A stretch of DNA of 64,000 nt from Devosia yakushimensis (GTDB lineage Bacteria > Pseudomonadota > Alphaproteobacteria > Rhizobiales > Devosiaceae). Position 1 is the stretch's first letter, and each line of letters opens with the position of its first letter. The notes beneath the pieces are model-generated. The model made no database searches and was not told where the DNA came from. It worked only from the letters and a program-made list of their open reading frames with translations. Below, piece after piece: positions 31,027 to 38,743 of the stretch. Both the position numbers and the translations under genes were made by a program. The DNA lies in contig NZ_BSNG01000002.1 of assembly GCF_030159855.1 (NCBI RefSeq), positions 210,054-274,053 on the forward strand, in the 5' to 3' direction.

Positions 31027-34011
31027 ATGACTTTTGCACCCTACCAATCGGTCAAGGCGATTCTCGGCCCGACCAATACCGGCAAGACCTATTTCGCCAT
31101 CGAGCGGATGCTGGCCCACCCAACCGGGATGATCGGGCTGCCGCTGCGTTTGCTGGCGCGCGAGGTCTATACGCGGGTGGTCGAACGAGTGGGCGAGCAG
31201 GCCGTGGCGCTGGTGACCGGGGAAGAGCGGATCGTGCCGGCGCGGCCGCGCTATTGGGTCTGCACGGTCGAGGCCATGCCGATGGATATCCATGTCGATT
31301 GCGTGGCGATCGACGAGATCCAGACGGCGATCGATTTCGATCGTGGGCACGTCTTCACCGACCGGCTTCTCAATGCCAGGGGGAGCCAGGAAACGCTGCT
31401 GCTGGGTGCGGCGACCATGGCGCCGGTGATCCGCAAACTGCTGCCCAATGCCGATATCGTGGACCGCCCGCGATTCTCCCAGCTCACCTATGCCGGGTCC
31501 AGGAAGATTTCGCGCCAGCCGGCGCGCAGCGCCATCGTCGCCTTCTCGGCGCGGCAGGTCTATGCCATTGCCGAACTGATCCGGCGCGAGCGGGGCGGGG
31601 CCGCCGTGGTGATGGGCGCGCTCAGCCCGCGCACGCGCAATGCGCAGGTCGAGCTCTATCAGAATGGCGATGTGGATTTTCTGGTCGCCACCGATGCCAT
31701 CGGGATGGGGCTCAACCTGGACATCCACCATGTCGCCTTTGCTGACGACACCAAATTCGACGGGCACCAGAGCCGGCCCCTAACTGCGGCAGAATTGGGG
31801 CAGATTGCCGGCCGGGCAGGGCGCCATGCGCGCAATGGAACCTTCGGGGTGACGGGTGGCACGGAGGGATTCGACGAAGAAATGGTGGTGGCGCTCGAAA
31901 CCCACGATTTCGAACCCGTCAAAGTGCTGCAATGGCGCAACAATAGACTAGATTATTCATCCATTCCCGCGCTGCTCGACAGCCTCGAAAAGCCACCGGA
32001 AAGCCGCAGTTTGACACGGGTTCCGGTGGCCACGGACCAGCGCGCGCTGGAGTTTGTGGCGCGCAATGAAGCGGGCAAATTGGCCCGTGGTCTGGATGGC
32101 GCGCGTCTCCTGTGGGAATGCTGCCAAATCCCTGATTATCAGGGCATTTCTCCGGCCAATCACGGGGAGATCGTGACCCGGATTTATTCGGATTTGAAGC
32201 GAATTGGAACGGTCAGCGAGGACTGGATTGCCGAGCAGGTTCGCTTTTGCGACAATGCCAGCGGGGACATCGATACACTCAGCAACCGGATCAAACAAAT
32301 CCGCACGTGGACCTTTGTCGCCAACCGCAAAAACTGGCTTGCAGACCCTTCACATTGGCGCGAAAAGACCCGAGACATTGAAGACCGCCTGAGCGATGCC
32401 CTGCATGAAAGGCTCACTCAGCGGTTCGTCGACCGGCGCACGAGCGTCTTGCTCCGCCACCTGAAAGACAAACGTATGGCATCTCCCGAGATCAATGAGC
32501 GTGGCGAAGTTCGGCTGGAAGGCCATCTGATCGGCACACTCGAAGGCTTCCGCTTTACCCTCTCCCGCAATGACGGGGACGTCGATACCAAGGGGTTGCG
32601 GGCGGCGGCCGATCATGTGGTGGCGCCCGAAATTCACAATCGGGCCGATCGGCTGGCCGGGGCGCCCAACGAAGAATTCGTGCTGGCGACCGATGGCAGG
32701 CTGCGCTGGAAGGGCGATATCGTCGCCGAACTGATCGAAGGCGATGCGCTCTATCGCCCACGTATCCTGATGCTGGCCGACGAGACGCTGACGGGCGTCG
32801 ACCTCGAGCGCGTGCAGGACCGGCTGGCGCTGTGGCTGCGCCATCATATCAATACCGTGCTCGAAAGCGTCATGGCGCTGGAAGCCCCGGCCGATCTGGA
32901 CGGGGCGGCGCGCGGCATTGCCTTCCAGCTTTACGAGCATCTGGGGCTATTGCCGCGGGCGCAGGTGGCCGACGAGGTCAAGGCGCTGGATCAGGACGTG
33001 CGCGGCAAGATGCGCAAGCTGGGCATCAAGTTCGGCGCCTATCACATCTTCCTGCCGCTGGCGCTGAAACCGGCGCCGCGCGAATTGGCGCTGATTCTGT
33101 TTGCGCTCAAGAATGGCGGTATCCGCCAGCCGGGCGTGACGGATATCCCCCATATCGTGCTGTCGGGCCGCACCTCGTTCCTGGTCGATCCGGAAGTTGA
33201 TAGCCGGCTTTACGAGATTGCCGGCTTCAAGGTGGCGGGCAAGCGCGCGGTGCGCGTCGATATCCTGGAACGGCTGGCCGATATCATCCGGCCGCTGATC
33301 GCGCTCGATCCGAGCCGGCACCAAGGCGAGGTGCCCGTCGGCGCGGCCGAGGGGAACGGGTTCCGCGTGACGGTGGAGATGACGTCGCTGTTGGGCTGTT
33401 CGGGCGAGGATTTCGCCTCGATCCTGACGTCGCTGGGCTATCGCGTGAAGCGCACGCCCAAGGTTGTGGTGCCTGTCGCGGCGGAAGCCAGCGCGGAAGC
33501 GCCGGCGCTCGACGAAGTGCTGGCGGAAAATCCGGCGGTGCCCGAGGTGGTGGCGGAAGCCCCGGTTGAGGCTGTGGTGGCCGAAGTCGAGCCTGCTCCC
33601 CTGGCGCTTGAGGGCGAAATTCCGGCAACGACGATCATCGAGGCTGAGCCTGCCGTGGTGGCCGATGCGGCGCCGGCGGAGCCCGAATTCGATGAAATCT
33701 GGTTCCCGGGCGGCAAGCGGCCCGATGCCAAGCGGGGTGAGCATCGCCGCCGTCCCGAAGGGGAAAACCGGCAGCGGCCACAGGCCAAACGCCGGCCCGA
33801 AGGTGAAGTGCAGGACTTGTCCAAGGCCCAGCACCTCAACCCCAAGGCCAAGTTCGAGCCGCGCGGGCGCAACGACAACCGCAAATTCGACAAGCCGCGT
33901 GACGAGCGGCCGAAATTCGACAAGCCCAGGACCGAGAAGCGCGAGGCCAAGTTCGATCCGGACAGCCCCTTCGCCAAGCTGGCCGCCCTGCGCAACAAGA
34001 GCGCGGAGTAG
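31027..34011 (+). CDS. SUV3-type DEAD/DExH RNA helicase with basic C-terminal tail
   Basis: A 994-residue superfamily 2 helicase like mitochondrial SUV3. Walker A is GPTNTGKT (14-21), Walker B is DEIQ (96-99), and motifs V/VI are VATDAIGMGLNLDIHHV and QIAGRAGRHARNGTFG. SUV3 relatives unwind RNA for degradation or processing. After about residue 815 there is an Ala/Glu/Val-rich acidic stretch, then a basic tail with RRPEGENRQRPQAKRRPEGE and repeated KFDKPR units, probably disordered and RNA-binding. The ATG at 31027 puts the P-loop at the family's usual place; the frame is open upstream. The S4 gene follows after 3 bp. Confidence 0.9.
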   Translation: MTFAPYQSVKAILGPTNTGKTYFAIERMLAHPTGMIGLPLRLLAREVYTRVVERVGEQAVALVTGEERIVPARPRYWVCTVEAMPMDIHVDCVAIDEIQTAIDFDRGHVFTDRLLNARGSQETLLLGAATMAPVIRKLLPNADIVDRPRFSQLTYAGSRKISRQPARSAIVAFSARQVYAIAELIRRERGGAAVVMGALSPRTRNAQVELYQNGDVDFLVATDAIGMGLNLDIHHVAFADDTKFDGHQSRPLTAAELGQIAGRAGRHARNGTFGVTGGTEGFDEEMVVALETHDFEPVKVLQWRNNRLDYSSIPALLDSLEKPPESRSLTRVPVATDQRALEFVARNEAGKLARGLDGARLLWECCQIPDYQGISPANHGEIVTRIYSDLKRIGTVSEDWIAEQVRFCDNASGDIDTLSNRIKQIRTWTFVANRKNWLADPSHWREKTRDIEDRLSDALHERLTQRFVDRRTSVLLRHLKDKRMASPEINERGEVRLEGHLIGTLEGFRFTLSRNDGDVDTKGLRAAADHVVAPEIHNRADRLAGAPNEEFVLATDGRLRWKGDIVAELIEGDALYRPRILMLADETLTGVDLERVQDRLALWLRHHINTVLESVMALEAPADLDGAARGIAFQLYEHLGLLPRAQVADEVKALDQDVRGKMRKLGIKFGAYHIFLPLALKPAPRELALILFALKNGGIRQPGVTDIPHIVLSGRTSFLVDPEVDSRLYEIAGFKVAGKRAVRVDILERLADIIRPLIALDPSRHQGEVPVGAAEGNGFRVTVEMTSLLGCSGEDFASILTSLGYRVKRTPKVVVPVAAEASAEAPALDEVLAENPAVPEVVAEAPVEAVVAEVEPAPLALEGEIPATTIIEAEPAVVADAAPAEPEFDEIWFPGGKRPDAKRGEHRRRPEGENRQRPQAKRRPEGEVQDLSKAQHLNPKAKFEPRGRNDNRKFDKPRDERPKFDKPRTEKREAKFDPDSPFAKLAALRNKSAE

Positions 34012-34014
34012 CGA

Positions 34015-34425
34015 TTGACAGGAACTGGCGCGATCCCCGTTCGCAAGGAACGGCTCGACAAGTTCCTGTTTTTCTCGCGCGCCCTCAAATCGCGCACGCT
34101 GGCGCAAAAGGTCATCGAGACCGGCGCCATCCGCGTCAATTCCGAGCGGACCGATAAGAGCGACTACAAGGTGGGTGCCGGCGACGTGCTGACCATGGCT
34201 ATCCATGGCCGCATCGTGGTGTGGAAAATCCTCGACGCGGGGACGCGGCGGGGGCCAGCCAGCGAGGCGACGACGCTTTACGAGGATCTCTCACCCCCCG
34301 CCTTGCCCAAGGCCGAACGCTCGCCCTATGAGGCGGCGATCGCGCCGCGCGACAGCGGGGCAGGGCGGCCGACCAAGCGGGAGCGGCGGGAGACCGACAA
34401 GCTGCGCGGCGGAGAGGACGAGTGA
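34015..34425 (+). CDS. S4-domain RNA-binding protein (Hsp15/HslR-like)
   Basis: A 136-residue protein with an S4 RNA-binding domain at about 9-65: VRKERLDKFLFFSRALKSRT, then LAQKVIETGAIRVNSERTDK. E. coli HslR (Hsp15) binds stalled 50S subunits carrying nascent chains. The tail is basic and polar. It starts at TTG, three bases after the helicase stop, with GGAG inside the end of the helicase gene, so the pair is coupled. The same pairing occurs across Rhizobiales. Confidence 0.9.
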   Translation: MTGTGAIPVRKERLDKFLFFSRALKSRTLAQKVIETGAIRVNSERTDKSDYKVGAGDVLTMAIHGRIVVWKILDAGTRRGPASEATTLYEDLSPPALPKAERSPYEAAIAPRDSGAGRPTKRERRETDKLRGGEDE

Positions 34426-34448
34426 CGCCACATGCATCTCCTCAAACC

Positions 34449-34537
34449 ACCGTGTCATTCCCGCGAAAGCGGGAACCTCCGTTTGTTGTTCTTAGCTCTC
34501 CAAACAGAGGTCCCTGCTTTCGCGGGGATGACACGGT
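34449..34537. repeat. Long-hairpin repeat, GTCATTCC family (best copy)
   Basis: Arms of 37 bp (34449-34485 and 34501-34537) are inverted with about five mismatches and a 15 bp spacer. The arm reads ACCGTGTCATTCCCGCGAAA then GCGGGAACCTCCGTTTG. It lies between the S4 gene and the acetyltransferase gene and could terminate transcription. Confidence 0.9.
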
Positions 34538-34552
34538 GAAAAGTCAGGTGTC

Positions 34553-35065
34553 ATGAGCAATTCTGAAATCCCCACCCTTGCCACTGAGCGCTTGGTATTG
34601 CGGGCGCCGGTGATGACGGATTTTGCGGCCTATGCCGATTTCCTGGCCTCGGAGCGCTCGCGCTATATGGGTGGGCCATTCGATACCAAGGGGGCTTGGC
34701 TCACATTCTGCCATGACGTCGCCTGTTGGCACCTGTTCGGGCATGGCGCCTTGATGATCGACCTGCGGACGACAGGCGAATGCGTGGGGCAGGTGGGGAT
34801 CAATCATGGGCCGCTCTTTCCCGAGAAGGAGCTGGGCTGGCTGGTCTATGCGCCCTTTGAAGGGCAGGGCTATGGCCTGGAGGCGGCGCGGGCGCTGCGC
34901 GACTGGGCTTTCGGCCCCGGCGGTCTTTCCACGCTGGTCAGCTATTGCGACCCGGACAATGCGCGCTCGATCGCTTTGGCCGAGCGGCTGGGTGCCCGGC
35001 TCGACCCGGACGCGCCGCGGCAAGACCCGGAGGATCGGGTGTTCCGTCACGTCGCGGGCGCTTAG
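34553..35065 (+). CDS. GNAT-family N-acetyltransferase (RimJ/RimL-like)
   Basis: A 170-residue acetyltransferase. It opens IPTLATERLVLRAPVMTDFA, typical of the RimJ/RimL branch, with the acetyl-CoA binding block LGWLVYAPFEGQGYGLEAAR and the C-terminal YCDPDNARSIALAERLGAR. The acceptor is unknown: N-terminal amines, amino acids or antibiotics are all seen in this branch. It starts 15 bp after the hairpin repeat and lies between the S4 protein and fdxA, which are closer neighbours in related genomes. Confidence 0.87.
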   Translation: MSNSEIPTLATERLVLRAPVMTDFAAYADFLASERSRYMGGPFDTKGAWLTFCHDVACWHLFGHGALMIDLRTTGECVGQVGINHGPLFPEKELGWLVYAPFEGQGYGLEAARALRDWAFGPGGLSTLVSYCDPDNARSIALAERLGARLDPDAPRQDPEDRVFRHVAGA

Positions 35066-35224
35066 CCGGTTGCGGGAAAATTTGCTGGCCTGGGCCATAT
35101 GCGGGCCAAACCCTGCCCCGTCGCGATCTTGCAGCAAAGGCCAAAAGGGTTTAGCACCGCAGCCGTTGAGACCATCCGGCCCGTCCCTCCCGGCGCCGGA
35201 CCATCGTTCGGGACTGCCCAATAG

Positions 35225-35563
35225 ATGACCTATATCGTCACCGATAACTGCATTGCCTGCAAATATACCGACTGCGTCGAAGTGTGTCCGGTGGACTGTT
35301 TCTACGAAGGCGAGAACATGCTGGTCATCCATCCGGACGAGTGCATCGATTGCGGGGTGTGCGAGCCCGAATGTCCGGCCGAGGCGATCAAGCCCGATAC
35401 CGAAAGCGGGCTCGACGAATGGCTGGCGCTCAACACCAAGTTCGCCTCCATGTGGCCCAACCTGACCGAGCGGCGCGATCCGCTGCCCGAGGCCAAGGAG
35501 AAGGACGGGGAAACCGGCAAGCTTGAGAAGTACTTCTCGGAAGAGCCTGGCGAAGGCGACTGA
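35225..35563 (+). CDS. fdxA: Seven-iron ferredoxin FdxA
   Basis: A 112-residue ferredoxin of the 7Fe-8S type. Cysteines follow the pattern C9..C17..C21 and C40..C43..C46..C50 (DNCIACKYTDCVEVCPVDCF, ECIDCGVCEPECP), giving one [3Fe-4S] and one [4Fe-4S] cluster. It transfers electrons at low potential; the partner is not evident. The C-terminal acidic extension is normal for alphaproteobacterial FdxA. carD follows 486 bp later, a conserved neighbour. Confidence 0.96.
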   Translation: MTYIVTDNCIACKYTDCVEVCPVDCFYEGENMLVIHPDECIDCGVCEPECPAEAIKPDTESGLDEWLALNTKFASMWPNLTERRDPLPEAKEKDGETGKLEKYFSEEPGEGD

Positions 35564-35571
35564 AGCTCGGT

Positions 35572-35716
35572 CTTGCGGCCATGCCGGGCTGCAAATACCC
35601 GTCTCCTGCGCTTCCGGTGCTCACGTACTGATGTACGCTCCGCTCCGGTTCTCGAAGACGGACATTTTCGCCTCGGCCTGCCTGCAAGCTCTTCGCTTCA
35701 GTGCTTGGGCCGCAAG
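35572..35716. repeat. 145 bp nested palindromic element
   Basis: Ends CTTGCGGCC (35572-35580) and GGCCGCAAG (35708-35716) are perfect inverted repeats. The centre is GTACTGATGTAC, and the arms between are imperfectly complementary (CCGGTGCTCACGTAC with GTACGCTCCGCTCCGG). A deletion derivative with the same outer segments is at 52389-52435. It lies directly after fdxA. Confidence 0.75.
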
Positions 35717-35795
35717 CGCAGCAGATCAGCGTCATAGCTTCGTCACATTGCCAGCGGTTCCGCGGCGGCACGAATCCGCATTTGATTCGTAGTTT

Positions 35796-35824
35796 TTGAT
35801 TTTGCTGAAATTTTGTGCTATGGT
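35796..35824 (+). promoter_or_regulatory. Probable sigma-70 promoter upstream of carD
   Basis: TTGATT (35796-35801), 17 bp, TATGGT (35819-35824). The AT-rich spacer contrasts with the surrounding sequence. A terminator-like hairpin lies only about 30 nt downstream. A small dyad CGAATC/GATTCG followed by GTAGTTTTT at 35771-35797 may end the fdxA transcript. Confidence 0.6.
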
Positions 35825-35856
35825 CTCATGATATGCAGTTGAGCCCGTCACCAACC

Positions 35857-35880
35857 CGTGCCTGAGGGCACGATTTTTTT
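35857..35880 (+). terminator. Terminator-like hairpin in the carD leader
   Basis: CGTGCC (35857-35862) pairs with GGCACG (35867-35872), then A and seven T. It lies about 25-30 nt after the expected start of transcription from 35796 and 170 nt before the carD ATG. It could be an attenuator or end a very short RNA. Confidence 0.75.
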
Positions 35881-35884
35881 GACA

Positions 35885-35901
35885 CAACATCGGTAATGTT
35901 G
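35885..35901. promoter_or_regulatory. Inverted repeat following TTGACA upstream of carD
   Basis: CAACAT-CGGTA-ATGTTG directly follows TTGACA (35879-35884). This may be an operator over a second promoter, but no good -10 element is found at normal spacing. Confidence 0.4.
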
Positions 35902-36049
35902 CCTGGCATTCCGGGGAAAGCGGACCCGGTAAGCCATGGGGTCTTTGCTGCGCGCAGCGCCCACGATTTGGGCGTTTATGAGTTTGGAATGGGCGGTCCT
36001 TCCCGCAGGGAACTGTCCATTTGGGGCGTCAACAAGGAGTTCCAAGACT

Positions 36050-36610
36050 ATGGTAGCCAAGAAGTCACAGCAGCGGCTTGGGTTCAAGACGGGCGAGTAT
36101 GTCGTCTATCCGGCGCATGGCGTCGGCATGATCGTCTCGATCGAGGAACAAGAAGTCGCCGGCCTGACCCTTGAGTTGTTCGTCATCAGCTTCGAACAGG
36201 ACAAGCTGACCCTGCGCGTACCCGTGGCCAAGATCAAATCCGTCGGCATGCGCAAGCTGGCCGAAGAGGATATGGTCACCCAGGCGCTGACCACCGTCAC
36301 CGGCCGCGCCCGCGTCAAGCGCACCATGTGGTCGCGTCGCGCCCAGGAATATGAAGCCAAGATCAATTCGGGTGACCTGATCGCCATTTCGGAAGTCGTG
36401 CGCGATCTCTATCGCTCCGAAGAGCAGCCCGAGCAGAGCTATTCGGAACGCCAGCTCTTCGAGCAAGCCATGGATCGCATGAGCCGCGAAATCGGCGCTG
36501 TCAACAAGCTGACCCTGACCGAAGCGGTGCAGTTGATCGAAAAGAACCTGGCCAAGTCGCCCAAGCGCACCAAGGCGGATGCCGCCGAGAGCGACGAAGA
36601 AGCCGCCTGA
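36050..36610 (+). CDS. carD: CarD-family transcriptional regulator
   Basis: A 186-residue protein of the CarD/CdnL family. The N-terminal RNA polymerase-interacting domain (FKTGEYVVYPAHGVGMIVSI) binds the beta subunit, and the C-terminal helical domain (RRAQEYEAKINSGDLIAISE onward) contacts promoter DNA and stabilises open complexes, notably at rRNA promoters. The ATG at 36050 has AAGGAG 10 nt upstream; the frame is open further upstream but not family-like. It has a long, structured leader and a strong terminator. Confidence 0.96.
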   Translation: MVAKKSQQRLGFKTGEYVVYPAHGVGMIVSIEEQEVAGLTLELFVISFEQDKLTLRVPVAKIKSVGMRKLAEEDMVTQALTTVTGRARVKRTMWSRRAQEYEAKINSGDLIAISEVVRDLYRSEEQPEQSYSERQLFEQAMDRMSREIGAVNKLTLTEAVQLIEKNLAKSPKRTKADAAESDEEAA

Positions 36611-36635
36611 GACCCAGGCGAGTGCAGAATCCTGA

Positions 36636-36666
36636 AAGGCCGGTGGAGACACCGGCCTTTTTGTTT
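36636..36666 (+). terminator. Intrinsic terminator of carD
   Basis: AAGGCCGGTG (36636-36645) pairs perfectly with CACCGGCCTT (36650-36659), loop GAGA, then a T-rich tail. Confidence 0.95.
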
Positions 36667-36708
36667 TGCATGATCCCGACCAGAGGGAGCATGGCGGGAG
36701 GGGACGCG

Positions 36709-37644
36709 ATGAGGCTGGAACGAGATCAGGTCGATGCCGCCCTGGCCGGGCTCGACCTGGGCAGGGTCGCCACCGTGACAGAAATGTCCGGCGGATCCTC
36801 CTCGGTGTTCAGAGTGGATTTCTTGAGCGGCACCAGTGTCGTGCTGAAGATGTACCGGGAGGGCTATCATACAGGACCGGCAAAGGATGCTTTCGCAGCG
36901 GCGCAATTGGACGGCGTGGCCGTACCGGTGGCGCGGCATCTGCTGATCGACGAGAGCAGAACAAGACTGCCGTTCGACTTTGTCGTTACCAGCTACCTGC
37001 CCGGCGTCACGGCGGGCACGCTCAGGGATCATGCCGATATTGCCAGCCTCTATCGCCAGACGGGGGCGCTGCTGCGCAGGCTGCATGAGATCGCCATGCC
37101 GGCCTATGGCCGCTTTGATGGGCAGGGGATCGTCGATCCGGTAGTGTCCAATGAGGAGTATATAGGCAGAAGGATCGCCTATGGCTTCGAGCGGTTTGCC
37201 GCGTTTGGTGGCGATCCCGTGCTGGCCGACCGCTTGCGGAGGATTGCCGAGGCGCGGTTGCCTGATATCGTTCCTTTTAGCAAGGGGGCGGTCTTTGCCC
37301 ATGATGACCTTCATCCCGACAATGTACTGGCGGTGGAGGATGGGCACGGCAGGCTGGTGCTGAGTGGACTGATCGATTTCGGCAATGCGCAGGCGGCCGA
37401 TCCGGTGCTGGACCTGGCCAAGTGCCTCTTCTGCTCGGAGCATGATGCGCCCGGCAGCACGCCGCATATTTTGGCGGGTTATGGCAGGATCGATCACCCT
37501 GACCCCGAAGAGGCCATCTGGTATTATACGCTGCTGCATCGGGTGACGATGTGGTTTTGGCTGCGGCATATCGGAGTCATTCCAACGCCCGATACGCCAA
37601 GCGGGCTGATCGACGACCTCAGAGCCATGGCCGAAAGCGGTTAG
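36709..37644 (+). CDS. APH-family phosphotransferase (aminoglycoside/choline kinase-like)
   Basis: About 311 residues with the kinase-like fold of the APH family. The N-lobe has SGGSSSVFRVDF and the Lys of VVLKMYREG; the catalytic loop is FAHDDLHPDNVL (HxDxxxxN) and the metal-binding segment LIDFGNA. Relatives phosphorylate small alcohols such as homoserine, choline, fructosamine or aminoglycosides; the substrate here is open. The ATG at 36709 has GGGAGG about 7 nt upstream; ATG 36691 is an alternative. It follows the carD terminator and seems to be a lone gene. Confidence 0.82.
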   Translation: MRLERDQVDAALAGLDLGRVATVTEMSGGSSSVFRVDFLSGTSVVLKMYREGYHTGPAKDAFAAAQLDGVAVPVARHLLIDESRTRLPFDFVVTSYLPGVTAGTLRDHADIASLYRQTGALLRRLHEIAMPAYGRFDGQGIVDPVVSNEEYIGRRIAYGFERFAAFGGDPVLADRLRRIAEARLPDIVPFSKGAVFAHDDLHPDNVLAVEDGHGRLVLSGLIDFGNAQAADPVLDLAKCLFCSEHDAPGSTPHILAGYGRIDHPDPEEAIWYYTLLHRVTMWFWLRHIGVIPTPDTPSGLIDDLRAMAESG

Positions 37645-37659
37645 GAGTTGCGGGCGGGC

Positions 37660-38622
37660 TTAATCGCCAGGCCTGCCATCGAGCGCCGCGGCCAGCTTTG
37701 GCGCGAATTTGTCGATGGCATAAGCCAGCGACAAGGGTGTCTGGAACCAGAGAGAGGCTGACAGCGTGTCGTCGCCGGGCTCGGGCCAGAGCGAGCGTTC
37801 CTCCCTGAAAAGCCGCAGCGTTTGATAGGTAGGAACGGCCTCGATCTCGGCCCGTTTGCCATTGGGCCAGACGACGAGATCGAGGTCCAGGCGGTCGGCC
37901 AGTTCGACGCTGAGATAGATCCAGCCGGCGGCATCGGCCATGGCGTCGAGCTCGGCCGGGAAAGCAAAGCCCAGACTGGTGAGGAAGCGGGTTGGCGCGG
38001 ACTGGCTGGACCAGAGGGTGAATTGGCCGTCGCGGAAATCGGCCATGCTGGCGGTTTTGCCAACAAATTCCGGGTGGGCATTGCGGATCGCCTGGGTCTG
38101 GGCGTCAAGCCCGGCGATGATCGCCGTGGATTTTTCGGTGGAGCCGGATGTTGCGCGATCGAGCAGGTCGAGCTGGGTCTGCCAGGGCGCGCTGAAGGCC
38201 GGGAAGCCCATGGGATGGGCCACGACGGGCGCGATATGGCTGAGCAGATCATAGGTAGCCCGATCGAGATCGTAATAGGTGGCGACGATCAGGTCGGGGT
38301 TCTGGGCCGCGACCCATTCGAGATTGGTTTCCGGTCCCATCATGACGGTGGGCGTAGCGCCGGTGGCCGCACGGGCCGCTTCGGCCCAGGGCCAGGTAGC
38401 ATAGGGCTTTTCGCCCCACCATTCATGGACGCCGATGGGCGCGATACCCAGCGCGTAGAGGAAATCCTGATCGTTGAGACCAATGGAGACGACACGCTGG
38501 GGCAGCGCGGGAATGGTGGTTTGGCCCAGGGCATGCTCGACCGTGACCGGGAAGGGCTGGGCCAGGGTGGGGCTGCAAAGCGCGGCGAGGATGAGCAGGA
38601 GAGTGGCGAAACGATTGCGCAT
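37660..38622 (-). CDS. Periplasmic iron-siderophore-type binding protein (FecB/FhuD-like)
   Basis: A 320-residue exported protein with a signal peptide ending at LAQP (about residue 21). The mature part follows the two-lobe class III solute-binding fold: PQRVVSIGLNDQDFLYALGI, NPDLIVATYYDLDRATYDLL and VPTYQTLRLFREERS. Family members deliver ferric siderophores, heme or B12 to ABC permeases. No permease or ATPase gene is next to it, so it is an orphan here and may serve a transporter encoded elsewhere. It is convergent with the APH-type gene, 15 bp apart. Confidence 0.83.
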   Translation of the reverse strand: MRNRFATLLLILAALCSPTLAQPFPVTVEHALGQTTIPALPQRVVSIGLNDQDFLYALGIAPIGVHEWWGEKPYATWPWAEAARAATGATPTVMMGPETNLEWVAAQNPDLIVATYYDLDRATYDLLSHIAPVVAHPMGFPAFSAPWQTQLDLLDRATSGSTEKSTAIIAGLDAQTQAIRNAHPEFVGKTASMADFRDGQFTLWSSQSAPTRFLTSLGFAFPAELDAMADAAGWIYLSVELADRLDLDLVVWPNGKRAEIEAVPTYQTLRLFREERSLWPEPGDDTLSASLWFQTPLSLAYAIDKFAPKLAAALDGRPGD

Positions 38623-38743
38623 GGACGGGCTCCCGGATTGCTCCGCCAGTAGCGCATTAAGATGAGCTATTCAATCATGTTTGTTGGGGCCTCATATCGG
38701 GGTTCTCAACACCCCTCCCGACCTCCCCCATGATTTCTGGATT

